Part shown: positions 19,393 to 28,725 of the stretch, in pieces
Layout of the letters: every line of letters starts with the position of its first letter
Position numbering within the stretch: position 1 is the first letter of the stretch
Source: Lachnospiraceae bacterium
GTDB taxonomy: Bacteria > Bacillota > Clostridia > Lachnospirales > Lachnospiraceae
DNA: 64,000 nt
NCBI GenBank assembly: GCA_004552595.1
Contig: SFNX01000005.1
Location: 1 to 64,000 of the forward strand
Direction: 5' to 3'
Position numbers and translations under genes: made by a program
Notes under the pieces: generated by a model
Databases searched by the model: none
The model's input: only the letters and a program-made list of their open reading frames with translations
What the model was told of the DNA's origin: nothing

Positions 19393-20351
19393 ATGGCTAA
19401 AAGAATGATTGAAACAAATATTACAGATGAAGATATTAAGATTGAATCTACACTTCGTCCGCTGTCTTTTGATAATTATATTGGACAAAAGAAGTGTAAG
19501 GATAATCTTAAAGTTTATATTAAGGCGGCTAAGATGCGAGGCGACTCTTTGGATCATGTGTTGTTTTATGGTCCTCCGGGTCTTGGTAAGACAACTCTTT
19601 CCGGAATTATTGCAAATGAAATGGGCGTTAATATGAAGACTACTTCGGGACCTGCAATTGAAAAGCCGGGAGAAATTGCCGCAATTCTTCAGACTCTTAA
19701 TGAAGGTGATGTTCTTTTTATCGATGAAATTCACAGATTGAACAGACAGGTTGAAGAAATTCTTTATCCGGCGATGGAACGAGCGCTAAGTCAATAAGAC
19801 TTGATCTTCCTAAGTTTACTCTTGTAGGTGCTACTACAAGAGCAGGACTTCTTACAGCACCGTTAAGAGACAGATTTGGTGTAATACATAAACTGGAATT
19901 CTATACACCTGAAGAATTATCTGTAATAATAATTAATTCTGCTAAAAAGCTTTCGGTTAATATTGATAAAGACGGAGCATATGAGCTTGCAAGAAGATCA
20001 CGAGGCACACCAAGGCTTGCCAACAGATTGTTAAAAAGAGTCCGTGATTTTGCAATAGTAAGGTTTGACGGAGAAATTACATATGATGTTGCAATGAATG
20101 CCCTTGATTTAATGGATGTAGATAAAATGGGACTCGATTATGTTGACAGAAATGTTATTCTGACAATAATCAATAAGTTTTCGGGCGGACCGGTAGGTCT
20201 TGATACTATTGCCGCTGCTATTGGTGAGGATGCCGGCACTATAGAAGATGTGTATGAACCATATTTAATCCAAAACGGGTTTATTAACAGAACACCAAAG
20301 GGCAGAGTGGCCACAGAGCTTGCATACAGGCATTTTGGCATTGAATATTAA
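19393..20351 (+). pseudogene. ruvB: RuvB branch-migration ATPase, frameshifted by an apparent 34-nt deletion
   Basis: The first frame encodes RuvB through Walker [10 protein letters not shown] and Walker [19 protein letters not shown], then runs into a stop at 19795-19797. The rest of RuvB continues without a gap in another frame from about 19777, starting [13 protein letters not shown] and carrying sensor 1 VGATTRAG, the RDRFG arginine finger and the whole winged-helix C-terminus, to 20351. Compared with the family, about 11 residues (EDYALDIVIGK-like) are missing at the junction. Restoring 34 nt gives 993 nt, or 330 residues, the normal RuvB length. The join falls at GGAA (19776-19779). The cause is either a real short-repeat deletion or a sequencing/assembly error. 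Confidence 0.9.
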
Positions 20352-20368
20352 GTCTGGTATGATATAAT
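20341..20368 (+). promoter_or_regulatory. Candidate promoter for zapA
   Basis: TTGAAT (20341-20346), a 16-nt spacer and TATAAT (20363-20368). The -35 overlaps the last codons of ruvB. The zapA ATG at 20400 has GGGGAG upstream. Confidence 0.55.
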
Positions 20369-20399
20369 TTATTTAATGAGTTTAAATGGGGAGTAAATT

Positions 20400-20759
20400 A
20401 TGGGTTTTACAAATGATTGTGAAGTAGTAATCGGTGGTAAGGTAATAACACTTTCGGGTGCAGAGAGTGAGGAATATCTCCAGAAAGTTGCTGCTTATCT
20501 TAATGGTAAGATTCAAGAGGTAAATGCTTCGGATTCATTCAGAAGACAACCGCTTGAACTTCAGAACATTTATATACAGCTTAATATTGCAGATGATTAC
20601 TTTAAGGCGCTTGACAGGGTAAAAGCTTTAGAAGAAGATTTGGATTTAAAGGACAGAGAGTTATATGACCTTAAGCATGAATTAATAACATCACAGATAA
20701 AGCTTGAGTCGAAGGATAAAATGATAAAGAGCTATCAGAACGGAATAAATTTAAAATAA
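20400..20759 (+). CDS. zapA: Cell division protein ZapA-like
   Basis: The 119-residue protein has the ZapA N-terminal beta region (CEVVIGGKVITLSGAESEEYLQKVAAYLNGKI), where the family dimerises and binds FtsZ, followed by a long C-terminal coiled coil (LDLKDRELYDLKHELI). ZapA bundles FtsZ filaments at midcell. It has its own candidate promoter and is closed by a strong terminator just after the stop. Length is at the upper end for the family but usual for clostridial members. Confidence 0.9.
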   Translation: MGFTNDCEVVIGGKVITLSGAESEEYLQKVAAYLNGKIQEVNASDSFRRQPLELQNIYIQLNIADDYFKALDRVKALEEDLDLKDRELYDLKHELITSQIKLESKDKMIKSYQNGINLK

Positions 20760-20762
20760 CAG

Positions 20763-20788
20763 AAAGCTGTCATATGACAGCTTTTATT
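20763..20788 (+). terminator. Rho-independent terminator after zapA
   Basis: AAAGCTGTC (20763-20771), loop ATAT and GACAGCTTT (20776-20784) form a perfect 9-bp stem followed by T-rich sequence. It starts 3 nt after the zapA stop. Confidence 0.85.
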
Positions 20789-20812
20789 GTATTTAAGGGT
20801 ATTAGGTATTAC

Positions 20813-23011
20813 ATGAAAAAAATAGAATTATTATCTCCGGCAGGAGACTACAATTCGTTTTTGGCAGCTATAAGCTGTGGCGCAGATGCAGTATATTTAA
20901 GCGGCGATAAATTTGGCGCCAGAGCTTATGCTAAAAACTTTTCAAAAGAAGAATTGATTAAAGCAATAGATTATGCACATATTTTTTCCAGGAAAGTGTA
21001 TCTTACACTTAATACTTTATTAAAAGATGAAGAAATGGGTGAGATTTATGATTACCTTCTTCCCTTATATGAAGCGGGATTGGATGCTGTAATAGTACAG
21101 GACATGGGAGTAATTTCATATATCAGAAAAGTATTTTATGATATGCCTGTTCATGCAAGTACTCAGCTTACAATAACAGGGATTGAAGGAATCAGATTAC
21201 TTGAAAACCTTGGGGTAACAAGAACCGTATTAGCAAGAGAATTGTCTATGAAGGAGATTGAATACATTCATGACAATTCTAATATGGAGCTTGAAACATT
21301 TATTCATGGTGCTTTATGTTACAGCTATTCCGGAAAGTGCCTTTTCAGCTCTTTGGCAGGCGGCAGAAGCGGTAACAGAGGAAGATGTGCCGGACCTTGC
21401 AGACAACCTTATAATGATGAATATCTGTTATCAACTAAAGATATTTGCAGTATTGACTATATTCCGTCAATGATTAAGGCAGGAATATGCTCACTAAAAA
21501 TAGAAGGCAGAATGAAAAGTCCTGAATATGTTGGCAAAGTTACTGCAATTTACAGAAAATATATTGATTATTATTATGACAACATTACCAAAATGTCTGT
21601 TAAAGAAATATCTGATAAATTCTTTACCGGGCATGAGTTTAATAACGATAAAAATATACTTATAAAGCTTTACACAAGAGGAGGCAATTCATCAGGGTAT
21701 TATTATAAGCATAACGGAAGAGAAATGATTTCTGTTTCGGATGCAAGCTATAAAACAGAAAAAGAAGAAAATAAAGACATTGATTTTACAAATAATATCA
21801 AAATGCCGTTATCTGCATTTGTAAGAATTTATCCCGATGAAAATATTTCAATTCTTATAAATAATGAATTTTATTATGAAGGTAATAAAGCTTTAGTTGC
21901 AAAAAATCGCCCTACAGATTCAGAAACAGTATTAAAACAGCTTAAGAAAACAAAGGATACAGAATTTGAATTTACAGATATTAATTTTGATATTGCAAAG
22001 AATGCATTTGTCTTACTCTCTGACTTAAATGAATTAAGACGCGAAGCAATAAATTGTGTCAGAAATGAATTGACAAAAAAATACAAAAGAAAATCTGATT
22101 TTAATAGAAATACTATAGTGTCAGAAATGTCAGATGAATCAATTAAAGATCAGGCATTTGGTAATAACTCTGATTTAGATAAAGACCGAAGTATTTCCGA
22201 TAGTAAAATCGTTATAAATTGTGAAATTACAAATTATGAACAGCTTAAAGCTGCAGCATCATCAGAATATGTAAATGGTATTTATATCCCGTTTATCCTA
22301 TGTAAAGATAAAAACATAATAAAATCATTAAGAGAATCAAACAAGAAGGTATATGTTACATTCCAATCGGTGTGTAGACACAACTATCTTAATATTAATA
22401 AGGAAGAAATAGTTAGTCTTTTTGATTATATTGATGGTGTACTTGCTGATTCTCATGAGGTGATTCAGTTTTTTAAGGATAACGGATTTAATAAAGAAAT
22501 AATAGGTGATATTCATATTTATACACTCAATAAAGAAGCAGAAAATATGTATTATGATATCGGAGTGAGTAAGCTTACTGTACCTGTAGAGCTTAATAAA
22601 AAGGAGTTATATAAATTATCACTAAAACATTCTGAAATAATAGCATATGGATATCTTCCGATGATGGTTTCTGCACAATGTGTCAATAATACATGTTTTT
22701 CATGCGATAAAGTTGAAAAAACAATTACTCTTAAAGACAGAAGAGGAGCTAAATACTTTGCAGTTAACAGTTGCGAGACATGTATTAATACAATATATAA
22801 TAACGTACCTTTGTTTTTAAAAGGAGAACAGGATTTCTTAAGAAAGCTAAAAGTTAATTCTATCCGTTTATCTTTCACAATGGAATCTGAATTACAGATA
22901 AAAGAAATAATAAACTATTTTGCAAAATGTATAATATTGGGAGAAAATTGTGACACAGAGCTATTAACTGATATGTACACTAAGGGACATTTAAATAGAG
23001 GAGTATTATAG
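20813..23011 (+). CDS. Peptidase U32 family protein
   Basis: A 732-residue U32 protein. The N-terminal half has the family pattern: LLSPAGDYNSFLAAISCGADAVYL, then HASTQLTITG, then FIHGALCYSYSGKCLFSS with GNRGRCAGPCRQPY, whose cysteines resemble the iron-sulfur cluster ligands of RlhA/TrhP-type RNA hydroxylation proteins. The C-terminal half carries the DUF3656-like extension seen in long clostridial members, including CVNNTCFSC. Function could be RNA hydroxylation or collagenase-like proteolysis. The first is better supported for related proteins. An earlier in-frame ATG at 20774 lies within the zapA terminator, so 20813 is chosen. Confidence 0.9.
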   Translation: MKKIELLSPAGDYNSFLAAISCGADAVYLSGDKFGARAYAKNFSKEELIKAIDYAHIFSRKVYLTLNTLLKDEEMGEIYDYLLPLYEAGLDAVIVQDMGVISYIRKVFYDMPVHASTQLTITGIEGIRLLENLGVTRTVLARELSMKEIEYIHDNSNMELETFIHGALCYSYSGKCLFSSLAGGRSGNRGRCAGPCRQPYNDEYLLSTKDICSIDYIPSMIKAGICSLKIEGRMKSPEYVGKVTAIYRKYIDYYYDNITKMSVKEISDKFFTGHEFNNDKNILIKLYTRGGNSSGYYYKHNGREMISVSDASYKTEKEENKDIDFTNNIKMPLSAFVRIYPDENISILINNEFYYEGNKALVAKNRPTDSETVLKQLKKTKDTEFEFTDINFDIAKNAFVLLSDLNELRREAINCVRNELTKKYKRKSDFNRNTIVSEMSDESIKDQAFGNNSDLDKDRSISDSKIVINCEITNYEQLKAAASSEYVNGIYIPFILCKDKNIIKSLRESNKKVYVTFQSVCRHNYLNINKEEIVSLFDYIDGVLADSHEVIQFFKDNGFNKEIIGDIHIYTLNKEAENMYYDIGVSKLTVPVELNKKELYKLSLKHSEIIAYGYLPMMVSAQCVNNTCFSCDKVEKTITLKDRRGAKYFAVNSCETCINTIYNNVPLFLKGEQDFLRKLKVNSIRLSFTMESELQIKEIINYFAKCIILGENCDTELLTDMYTKGHLNRGVL

Positions 23012-23012
23012 T

Positions 23013-24311
23013 TTGGGAATAGTATTTACCATTGTTTCAAAGTACATAATTGTATTCTTAATGGCACTCTATACATTTTCATGTTATAACGTGTTTTTAC
23101 ATAAAACTGAAAATGAAAGAAAGCGAATATACTTTAGACAAAATCTGTATATGATACTGATATACAGCCTTTCATTTTGTTCTTTATATATTGTCAAAAG
23201 AGAAATAAAATATCTGTTGTTTTATTTGTGCTCTTTGATTTGTATTATTTTTGTAATCATTTTTACAAAAACAATATATAAACGTTCTAACAGGCTCATA
23301 GTTAACAACATGTGTATGCTTTTATCTATTGGATTTATTATTATATCCCGTATTTCCTTTGATAAAGCCTTGCGCCAGTTTGTTATTGCAATGCTTGCAT
23401 TAAGCATATCTACCTGTATTCCCTTTATTATTGCAAAGGGACCATTTTTCTCAATGCTTAAATGGACGTATGTGATTACCGGATTTATAACACTGTTTTT
23501 AGTATTTATTTTTTCTGTTGCAACAAACGGAGCCAAAATCAGTATTACACTATTTAATGTTACATTTCAGCCCTCGGAATTTGTGAAAATAATATTTGTA
23601 TTTGGAATTGCAAGCTGTTTTGCAAAAGCGAAGAACTTTAAAGATATTGTTATTACTACAGTAATTGCAATTGCACATGTAATTGTTCTTGTAATATCAA
23701 AAGATCTTGGAGGTGCAATAATACTTACCGTAGTTTATATATGTGTTATGTATGTGGCGACATGTAAATTCTTATACTTATTATGCGGCACTTTAGCACT
23801 TGGCGCAGGTTCTGTTATAGGCTATAAGCTTTTTGCACATGTACGTATTCGTGTCAATGCATTTTTAAGACCTTTTGATACGATAAACGATGCCGGATAT
23901 CAGATAGCACAGTCCTTATTTGCAATCGGAACCGGCGGTTTTTTCGGAATGGGAGTAGGTATGGGAATGCCGCAATCCATCCCGGTTGTTGCTGCTGATT
24001 TTATATATTCGGCTATTTCAGAAGAGTTTGGAAGTCTGTTCGGAATATGCTTAATATTAATATGTTTGAGCTGCTTCATCATGTTTATGAACATTGCAAT
24101 AAAGTTTAATAATATGTTTTATAAATATGTCGCTGTCGGACTCGCTGTGCTATATGGATTTCAGGTCTTTTTGACGATAGGTGGAGTTACAAAATTTATT
24201 CCGTTAACCGGAGTCACTCTTCCTCTTGTAAGCTATGGCGGAACATCAGTGCTTGTAACGATTGTTATGTTTTCAATTATTCAAGGTCTTTATATAGGAA
24301 GAGAACATTAA
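23013..24311 (+). CDS. FtsW/RodA/SpoVE (SEDS) peptidoglycan glycosyltransferase
   Basis: A 432-residue polytopic membrane protein with about ten hydrophobic segments. The C-terminal signature IPLTGVTLPLVSYGGTS is diagnostic of SEDS glycosyltransferases, which polymerise lipid II together with a class B PBP. TTG at 23013 has AGAGGAG 9 nt upstream. The next gene, 4 nt away, is a class B PBP, giving a polymerase-transpeptidase pair for elongation or division. Which SEDS subtype it is cannot be read from sequence alone. Confidence 0.94.
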   Translation: MGIVFTIVSKYIIVFLMALYTFSCYNVFLHKTENERKRIYFRQNLYMILIYSLSFCSLYIVKREIKYLLFYLCSLICIIFVIIFTKTIYKRSNRLIVNNMCMLLSIGFIIISRISFDKALRQFVIAMLALSISTCIPFIIAKGPFFSMLKWTYVITGFITLFLVFIFSVATNGAKISITLFNVTFQPSEFVKIIFVFGIASCFAKAKNFKDIVITTVIAIAHVIVLVISKDLGGAIILTVVYICVMYVATCKFLYLLCGTLALGAGSVIGYKLFAHVRIRVNAFLRPFDTINDAGYQIAQSLFAIGTGGFFGMGVGMGMPQSIPVVAADFIYSAISEEFGSLFGICLILICLSCFIMFMNIAIKFNNMFYKYVAVGLAVLYGFQVFLTIGGVTKFIPLTGVTLPLVSYGGTSVLVTIVMFSIIQGLYIGREH

Positions 24312-24315
24312 CATT

Positions 24316-25797
24316 ATGATAAAAGTATTTAAATATCTTAAAGACAAATTGAATACTATAAAAGATTTAAGCGGTAATAAAGAGATAATCAGGCTGACGT
24401 ATCTGTTCAGTGCAATTTTCTTTGCACTTATTTGCTATGTGTTAATTGTTGTATATCGGGATTCAGCATCAATAATAAATAATTCATATAATAAAAGAGA
24501 AGAATTATATGCAAAAAAGACAGTCAGAGGAAGCATTTTATCAAGCAATAAAGAGGTGCTGGCTTATACTGATACATCTGACTCAAATGAAAACAGAGTA
24601 TATCCTTATGGCCGTTTATTTGCACATGTTGTCGGCTATAACATAAAGGGCAAAGCAGGTCTTGAAAGCAGTGCTAATTTTACATTATTACAGTCAAATG
24701 CTTTTATTTTGGAAAGAATTAATAATGAACTTAATTCAGTTAAAAACATAGGAGACAATATAATTACCACTCTTGATATAAATACACAGCTTGCCGCATA
24801 TGAAGCACTTTCTAACAAAACAGGAGCTGTAGTTGTTATGGATGCTGAGACAGGACGTATTCTTGCAATGGTTTCAAAGCCTGATTTTGATCCTAATAAT
24901 ATTAGTGATATCTGGGATTCTGTCGTAAATGAAAAAGGCAATACTACACTTCTAAATAAGACAACGCAAGGATTATATCCACCTGGTTCTACGTTTAAAA
25001 TACTGACGGCACTCGAATATATGAAAGAAAATGATGATTATACTGATTATTCATTTGACTGTCCCGGATATTTTGAATATAAAGGAACTAAAATAAACTG
25101 TTATCATGGTATAAAACACGGACAGGTTGATCTTAAAGTATCTTTTTCAAAATCATGTAATGCTTCATTTGCAAACATTACTACAAAGCTTAATGAAAAT
25201 AAGTTTAAAAATACCTGTGAGGAATTATTATTTAATGAATCTATTCCGAGTCCTTCCATAATAGACAGCAGAAGTTCTTTTATTGCCAAAAAGAGCTATG
25301 TCCCTATTAATTCAAAATCAACACCTGATGAACTTATCCAGACCGGTATCGGACAGGGGAAGACAGAGGTATCGCCGTATCATATGTGTCTTATTTCTGC
25401 TGCAATAGCAAATGAAGGTGTGCTTATGAATCCGATTCTTGTTGAATCAATAGAGAATTATACGGGAGATATTGTATCGTCAGCACGCATTAGACCATAC
25501 AAGAGATTGCTATCTAAGGAAGATTCTGATAAAGTAAAAGAGTTAATGAGAGGCGTTATTACCGACGGAACAGGTACTAAGCTAAAAGATGCATACGGCT
25601 ACACTGCATATGGTAAAACGGGATCTGCGGAGTTTAGTTCAAATAAAACGGAATCACATGCATGGTTTACAGGATTTGCTGAAGGTAATAATGGGAAGAA
25701 AATTGCAATAAGTGTTATTATTGAAAACGGTGGTTCGGGAGGACAGGTTGCAATACCTGTGGCAAGAGCGGTTTTTGATTCGTATTTTAACAGATAG
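24316..25797 (+). CDS. Class B penicillin-binding protein (peptidoglycan transpeptidase)
   Basis: The 493-residue protein has one N-terminal membrane anchor (about residues 28-47) and a short pedestal region, then a transpeptidase domain with all three penicillin-fold motifs: SxxK in [10 protein letters not shown] (Ser225), SxN as SCN (280-282) and KTG in [10 protein letters not shown] near 430. It cross-links glycan strands made by the SEDS protein encoded just upstream. It is similar to the PbpA/SpoVD-like group and shorter than PBP2b-type enzymes because the dimerisation region is reduced. Confidence 0.95.
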   Translation: MIKVFKYLKDKLNTIKDLSGNKEIIRLTYLFSAIFFALICYVLIVVYRDSASIINNSYNKREELYAKKTVRGSILSSNKEVLAYTDTSDSNENRVYPYGRLFAHVVGYNIKGKAGLESSANFTLLQSNAFILERINNELNSVKNIGDNIITTLDINTQLAAYEALSNKTGAVVVMDAETGRILAMVSKPDFDPNNISDIWDSVVNEKGNTTLLNKTTQGLYPPGSTFKILTALEYMKENDDYTDYSFDCPGYFEYKGTKINCYHGIKHGQVDLKVSFSKSCNASFANITTKLNENKFKNTCEELLFNESIPSPSIIDSRSSFIAKKSYVPINSKSTPDELIQTGIGQGKTEVSPYHMCLISAAIANEGVLMNPILVESIENYTGDIVSSARIRPYKRLLSKEDSDKVKELMRGVITDGTGTKLKDAYGYTAYGKTGSAEFSSNKTESHAWFTGFAEGNNGKKIAISVIIENGGSGGQVAIPVARAVFDSYFNR

Positions 25798-25799
25798 TT

Positions 25800-26234
25800 A
25801 TGAATAATGTTATTAGCTGTGGAGGAGTAGTATTCTTCGAAGGCAAAATTTTAATATTATATAAGAACCTCAATAACAGGTATAAGGGTTGGGTTTTACC
25901 TAAAGGAACAGTTGAAGAAGGTGAAACATTTGAAGAGACTGCTTTACGTGAAGTTAAAGAGGAGACCGGTGTTGAGGCAAAGCTTATTAAGTTTATTGAC
26001 TCAAGCTTTTATTCATTTTTTGTAAAGGAAGGAATAGTCAATAAAGAAGTTAAATGGTATCTGATGATTGCCGATACACCTTATTCAATACCTCAGAAGG
26101 AAGAGTATTTTATTGAGTCAAAATATTTAAGCTATGAAGAAGTATTAAGGCTGTTAAAATTTGATAATGAGAAAAATATAGTAAAAAAAGCATATTCCGA
26201 ATATCGGAATATGCTTGAAAAACCGGATATTTAA
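25800..26234 (+). CDS. Nudix hydrolase
   Basis: A 144-residue protein with a complete Nudix box, [20 protein letters not shown] followed by TGV (about residues 37-59), matching GX5EX7REUXEEXGU. It hydrolyses a nucleoside diphosphate linked to another group. The substrate cannot be predicted, though diadenosine polyphosphate or dinucleotide cleavage is common in this small size class. It starts 2 nt after the PBP stop. Its last 54 bases double as the transcription terminator of the opposing gene (26181-26216). Confidence 0.94.
   Translation: MNNVISCGGVVFFEGKILILYKNLNNRYKGWVLPKGTVEEGETFEETALREVKEETGVEAKLIKFIDSSFYSFFVKEGIVNKEVKWYLMIADTPYSIPQKEEYFIESKYLSYEEVLRLLKFDNEKNIVKKAYSEYRNMLEKPDI
26181..26216 (-). 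terminator. Minus-strand terminator inside the Nudix coding sequence
   Basis: Read on the minus strand: AAGCATATTCCG, loop ATATT, CGGAATATGCTT, a perfect 12-bp stem (26216-26188) running into a T-run (complement of the A-run 26183-26189). It begins 26 nt after the stop of the HD-GYP-like gene. Confidence 0.8.
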
Positions 26235-26241
26235 TATGATA

Positions 26242-27306
26242 TTAAGTGAGTCTGTCAATGTACAGGCTCTTTTCTTTTGAAAGATCTATATACTGTCCGT
26301 TTTCTGATAATACCATAGGTCTTGATAAATCGTGAGAGTTTATTAATACAACTTTACATACAGTTCCGTTGTTAAGCATTACTTCTTTGCCTATGTATTC
26401 TTCAACAATACGTTTCATGAAACTCAGATAGTAATTAGTATCGTATTTGCCGTATCCGTCTTTTGAGAGTATTTCGATAACCTTGAACGGACAAAGCGGT
26501 TCTCTATAGCTTCTGTAGCTTGTCATCGCTTCATATGCATCAAGTATAGAAATGATTTTTGCAAATTTATTGATTTTTTCTTCTGTTATTTTTTGTGGAT
26601 ATCCTTCTCCGTCACATCTTTCATGGTGCATCAATGTTGCAAGTTTAATATCGTCTTCAATATTAGAGAACTTAGACAGCATTGAAAAACCAAGCAGAGG
26701 ATGAGTTTTAATCTTCAAAAATTCAGCATCCGTAAGCTTTCCCTGTTTTCTTATTATGGATTCAGGAATTGAAAACTTTCCGATATCATAATAGAAGCCA
26801 CATAAAATAAGAGTGTTTTTTTCTTCTTCAGTTAATGAAAACCAGCTTGCGGTATAATCACAAATTAAAGCAACATTAAGTCCGTGAGCATAAAGAAAAT
26901 CCTTATCATCAGTCCTTAAAACAGAAAGCATATCAAGTATTGTTATTTTACTTTGCTCAAGAGGTTTAGTAATATTATTAATTAATGTCAATAAATCTTC
27001 GTTATTGATAGGTGTTTTATTGTAGACAAGAAACTCTACAGAAACTTTATATGCGGTAAAATTTTCGAAATAGAGTTCTTCAAATTTTTGAAAAGATTTT
27101 GATTTTTTTACTTTATCAAAGTAATTTTCTACGTAATCTTCGGGTTCTTTGATATTTACACAGATAATATTATGTACAGAAAGTTTTTCAATGTAGTTTC
27201 TGTCAAGAATAGTATTTTTCTTTAAAATAACATGGCCTTTATGATCGGTTACATCTTCTCCAAGCTCCATTCCCGGCTTTAAGGCAACTGTTGCAATTAA
27301 TTCCAT
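26242..27306 (-). CDS. HD-GYP-like domain protein (c-di-GMP phosphodiesterase family, altered HD motif)
   Basis: The 354-residue protein has an N-terminal region of about 120 residues with no recognised domain, then an HD-GYP domain. Visible family features are His141 (HGLNV), DIGKFSIPESII with GKLT, His202 (THPLLGF), HHERCDGEGYP (227-237) and DAYEAMTSYRSYR. The usual HD pair is Tyr173-Asp174 (YYDIGK), so a metal-ligand His is replaced. This may lower or abolish hydrolysis and leave a c-di-GMP sensor. AGGGG precedes the ATG. It is a single-gene unit with its own strong promoter and terminator. Confidence 0.9.
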   Translation of the reverse strand: MELIATVALKPGMELGEDVTDHKGHVILKKNTILDRNYIEKLSVHNIICVNIKEPEDYVENYFDKVKKSKSFQKFEELYFENFTAYKVSVEFLVYNKTPINNEDLLTLINNITKPLEQSKITILDMLSVLRTDDKDFLYAHGLNVALICDYTASWFSLTEEEKNTLILCGFYYDIGKFSIPESIIRKQGKLTDAEFLKIKTHPLLGFSMLSKFSNIEDDIKLATLMHHERCDGEGYPQKITEEKINKFAKIISILDAYEAMTSYRSYREPLCPFKVIEILSKDGYGKYDTNYYLSFMKRIVEEYIGKEVMLNNGTVCKVVLINSHDLSRPMVLSENGQYIDLSKEKSLYIDRLT

Positions 27307-27380
27307 AAATACACCCCTCGAAATTTAGAATAATCGCGAACAATTTAACGTGGTGCATTGTTAAAATGTTTACATAATGT

Positions 27381-27408
27381 ATTATATATTGTGCTATTAT
27401 TTTGTCAA
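27381..27408 (-). promoter_or_regulatory. Near-consensus promoter of the HD-GYP-like gene
   Basis: On the minus strand TTGACA (27408-27403), a 16-nt spacer and TATAAT (27386-27381). A second TTGACA copy sits 11 nt further upstream (27419-27414), giving tandem -35-like boxes. The start codon is 75 nt downstream. Confidence 0.75.
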
Positions 27409-27461
27409 TATTTTTGTCAAATATTAGGCTATTCAATGCTATTTATGATATTATATTTTTT

Positions 27462-27779
27462 ATGATTGAATATATAAATGAACTGTATCTTACAGATAAA
27501 ACAAAAAATAAAATAGATAAGATCAAAAATGATATTTTAAACGAAAAGCTTATCTCATTAGTATGCATTATAATTCTATCTGAATGCGAAAGCGATGTTT
27601 TTGACATTATCCCTCTCAACAACCTTAAATTTCGTAAGAATCTTAATGATAAGCTTTTAGTTCTTGGCATTGCAGAAAATAAAAAAGCTGCGATAAAGCT
27701 TTGCGCTAAAATGATAGAAGAGTACATGATGAAAAAAAGTGATAAAAGCATGAGAGAATATTTTAAGGATAAATTGTAA
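27462..27779 (+). CDS. Small hypothetical protein
   Basis: A 105-residue, charged, mostly helical, soluble-looking protein (MIEYINELYLTDKTKNKIDK at the start, ending MKKSDKSMREYFKDKL). I do not recognise the family. The start at 27462 is preferred to 27402 because the longer version adds a hydrophobic stretch lying in the divergent promoter region. No good ribosome site is visible, so a near-leaderless transcript is possible (a TATTAT box lies at 27449). Its stop overlaps the start of the DUF2953 gene by 1 nt, so it is probably the first gene of a unit ending with ytfJ. Confidence 0.6.
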   Translation: MIEYINELYLTDKTKNKIDKIKNDILNEKLISLVCIIILSECESDVFDIIPLNNLKFRKNLNDKLLVLGIAENKKAAIKLCAKMIEEYMMKKSDKSMREYFKDKL

Positions 27780-28705
27780 TGAGTATTTTTTTACTTATTT
27801 TAAAAATAATAGGAATAATACTGCTTAGTATTATTTCGCTGCTTCTTATTATAATTGCATTAATACTTTTTGTACCAATCCGTTATCGTATAATTGCAAA
27901 TAAATTTGAAGACAGTGATTTTTATGCTGAAATAAAACTGACATGGCTTCTTCATTTTATTAATATTCTCATAAAATATACCGATGATTTATATTACAGA
28001 GTAAGAGTAATACTGATCCCGATAAAGAAAAGTGATAATCTAAAAAAACATAAGAACAATAGCAAAAAAACCGAGCCTTATTCTGATGATACAAAAAGCG
28101 TAGATGAAGGAGGAAACATTAGTGATGAAAGTGCAAATGAAGATATATCTGATAATGAAATTTCAAAAGATAAAGAAGAAATAGTAAGCACTTCTGATTT
28201 GGATGAAAATGATGATGATAACATTAAGTTTGATGAAAACAAAGGAATTATTTATAAGATCAGATTTGTATTGACAAAATTTTTTGAATTTTTATTTAAT
28301 ATAAAAGAAAAGCTTAATGAGGCATATAATACTGTAGTTAATATAGTTAAAGATATTGATTATTATATTAATGCATTAAAAGATGAACGAAATAAAAAAG
28401 TAATTTCACTGTGTTTGTCGCAGGCGTCAAGTATTATAAATAATATTAAACCAAAAATTTTTAATGGAAATTTGACAATTGGAATTGATGAACCGTATAC
28501 AATGGGTCAAATACTATCAATATATGGTATACTTTTTCCGATAATTCATGATAAAATTACTATAAATCCTGTTTATGATAAGGAAGTAATAGAAGGGGAT
28601 TTATATATTAAAGGCCGTATTAGTGTTTTTGTATTAATAAAGGCAGCAATTAAGATTTATTTTAACAGAGACTATAAACGAATGATTAAAATATTTAAGA
28701 AATAA
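27779..28705 (+). CDS. DUF2953 (YtfI-like) membrane protein
   Basis: A 308-residue protein with one long N-terminal hydrophobic anchor (residues 3-35), the FVPIRYRI motif typical of DUF2953, an acidic low-complexity linker (about 100-150), and a C-terminal conserved segment (NGNLTIGIDEPYTMGQILSI, then YDKEVIEGDLYIKGRI). In Bacillus and clostridia the family sits next to ytfJ, as here, and is linked to sporulation. Biochemical function is unknown. Confidence 0.85.
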   Translation: MSIFLLILKIIGIILLSIISLLLIIIALILFVPIRYRIIANKFEDSDFYAEIKLTWLLHFINILIKYTDDLYYRVRVILIPIKKSDNLKKHKNNSKKTEPYSDDTKSVDEGGNISDESANEDISDNEISKDKEEIVSTSDLDENDDDNIKFDENKGIIYKIRFVLTKFFEFLFNIKEKLNEAYNTVVNIVKDIDYYINALKDERNKKVISLCLSQASSIINNIKPKIFNGNLTIGIDEPYTMGQILSIYGILFPIIHDKITINPVYDKEVIEGDLYIKGRISVFVLIKAAIKIYFNRDYKRMIKIFKK

Positions 28706-28725
28706 AGCTAGTTTGGAGGATAAAG

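Noticed and set aside
19393..20351. Two separate genes in the ruvB region
   Set aside because: Both halves read as one RuvB with matching order and no start signals for the second part, so one frameshifted gene is the simpler reading.
20774..20812. Earlier start for the U32 peptidase gene
   Set aside because: That ATG lies inside the zapA terminator stem and adds residues without family similarity. The ATG at 20813 is better placed.
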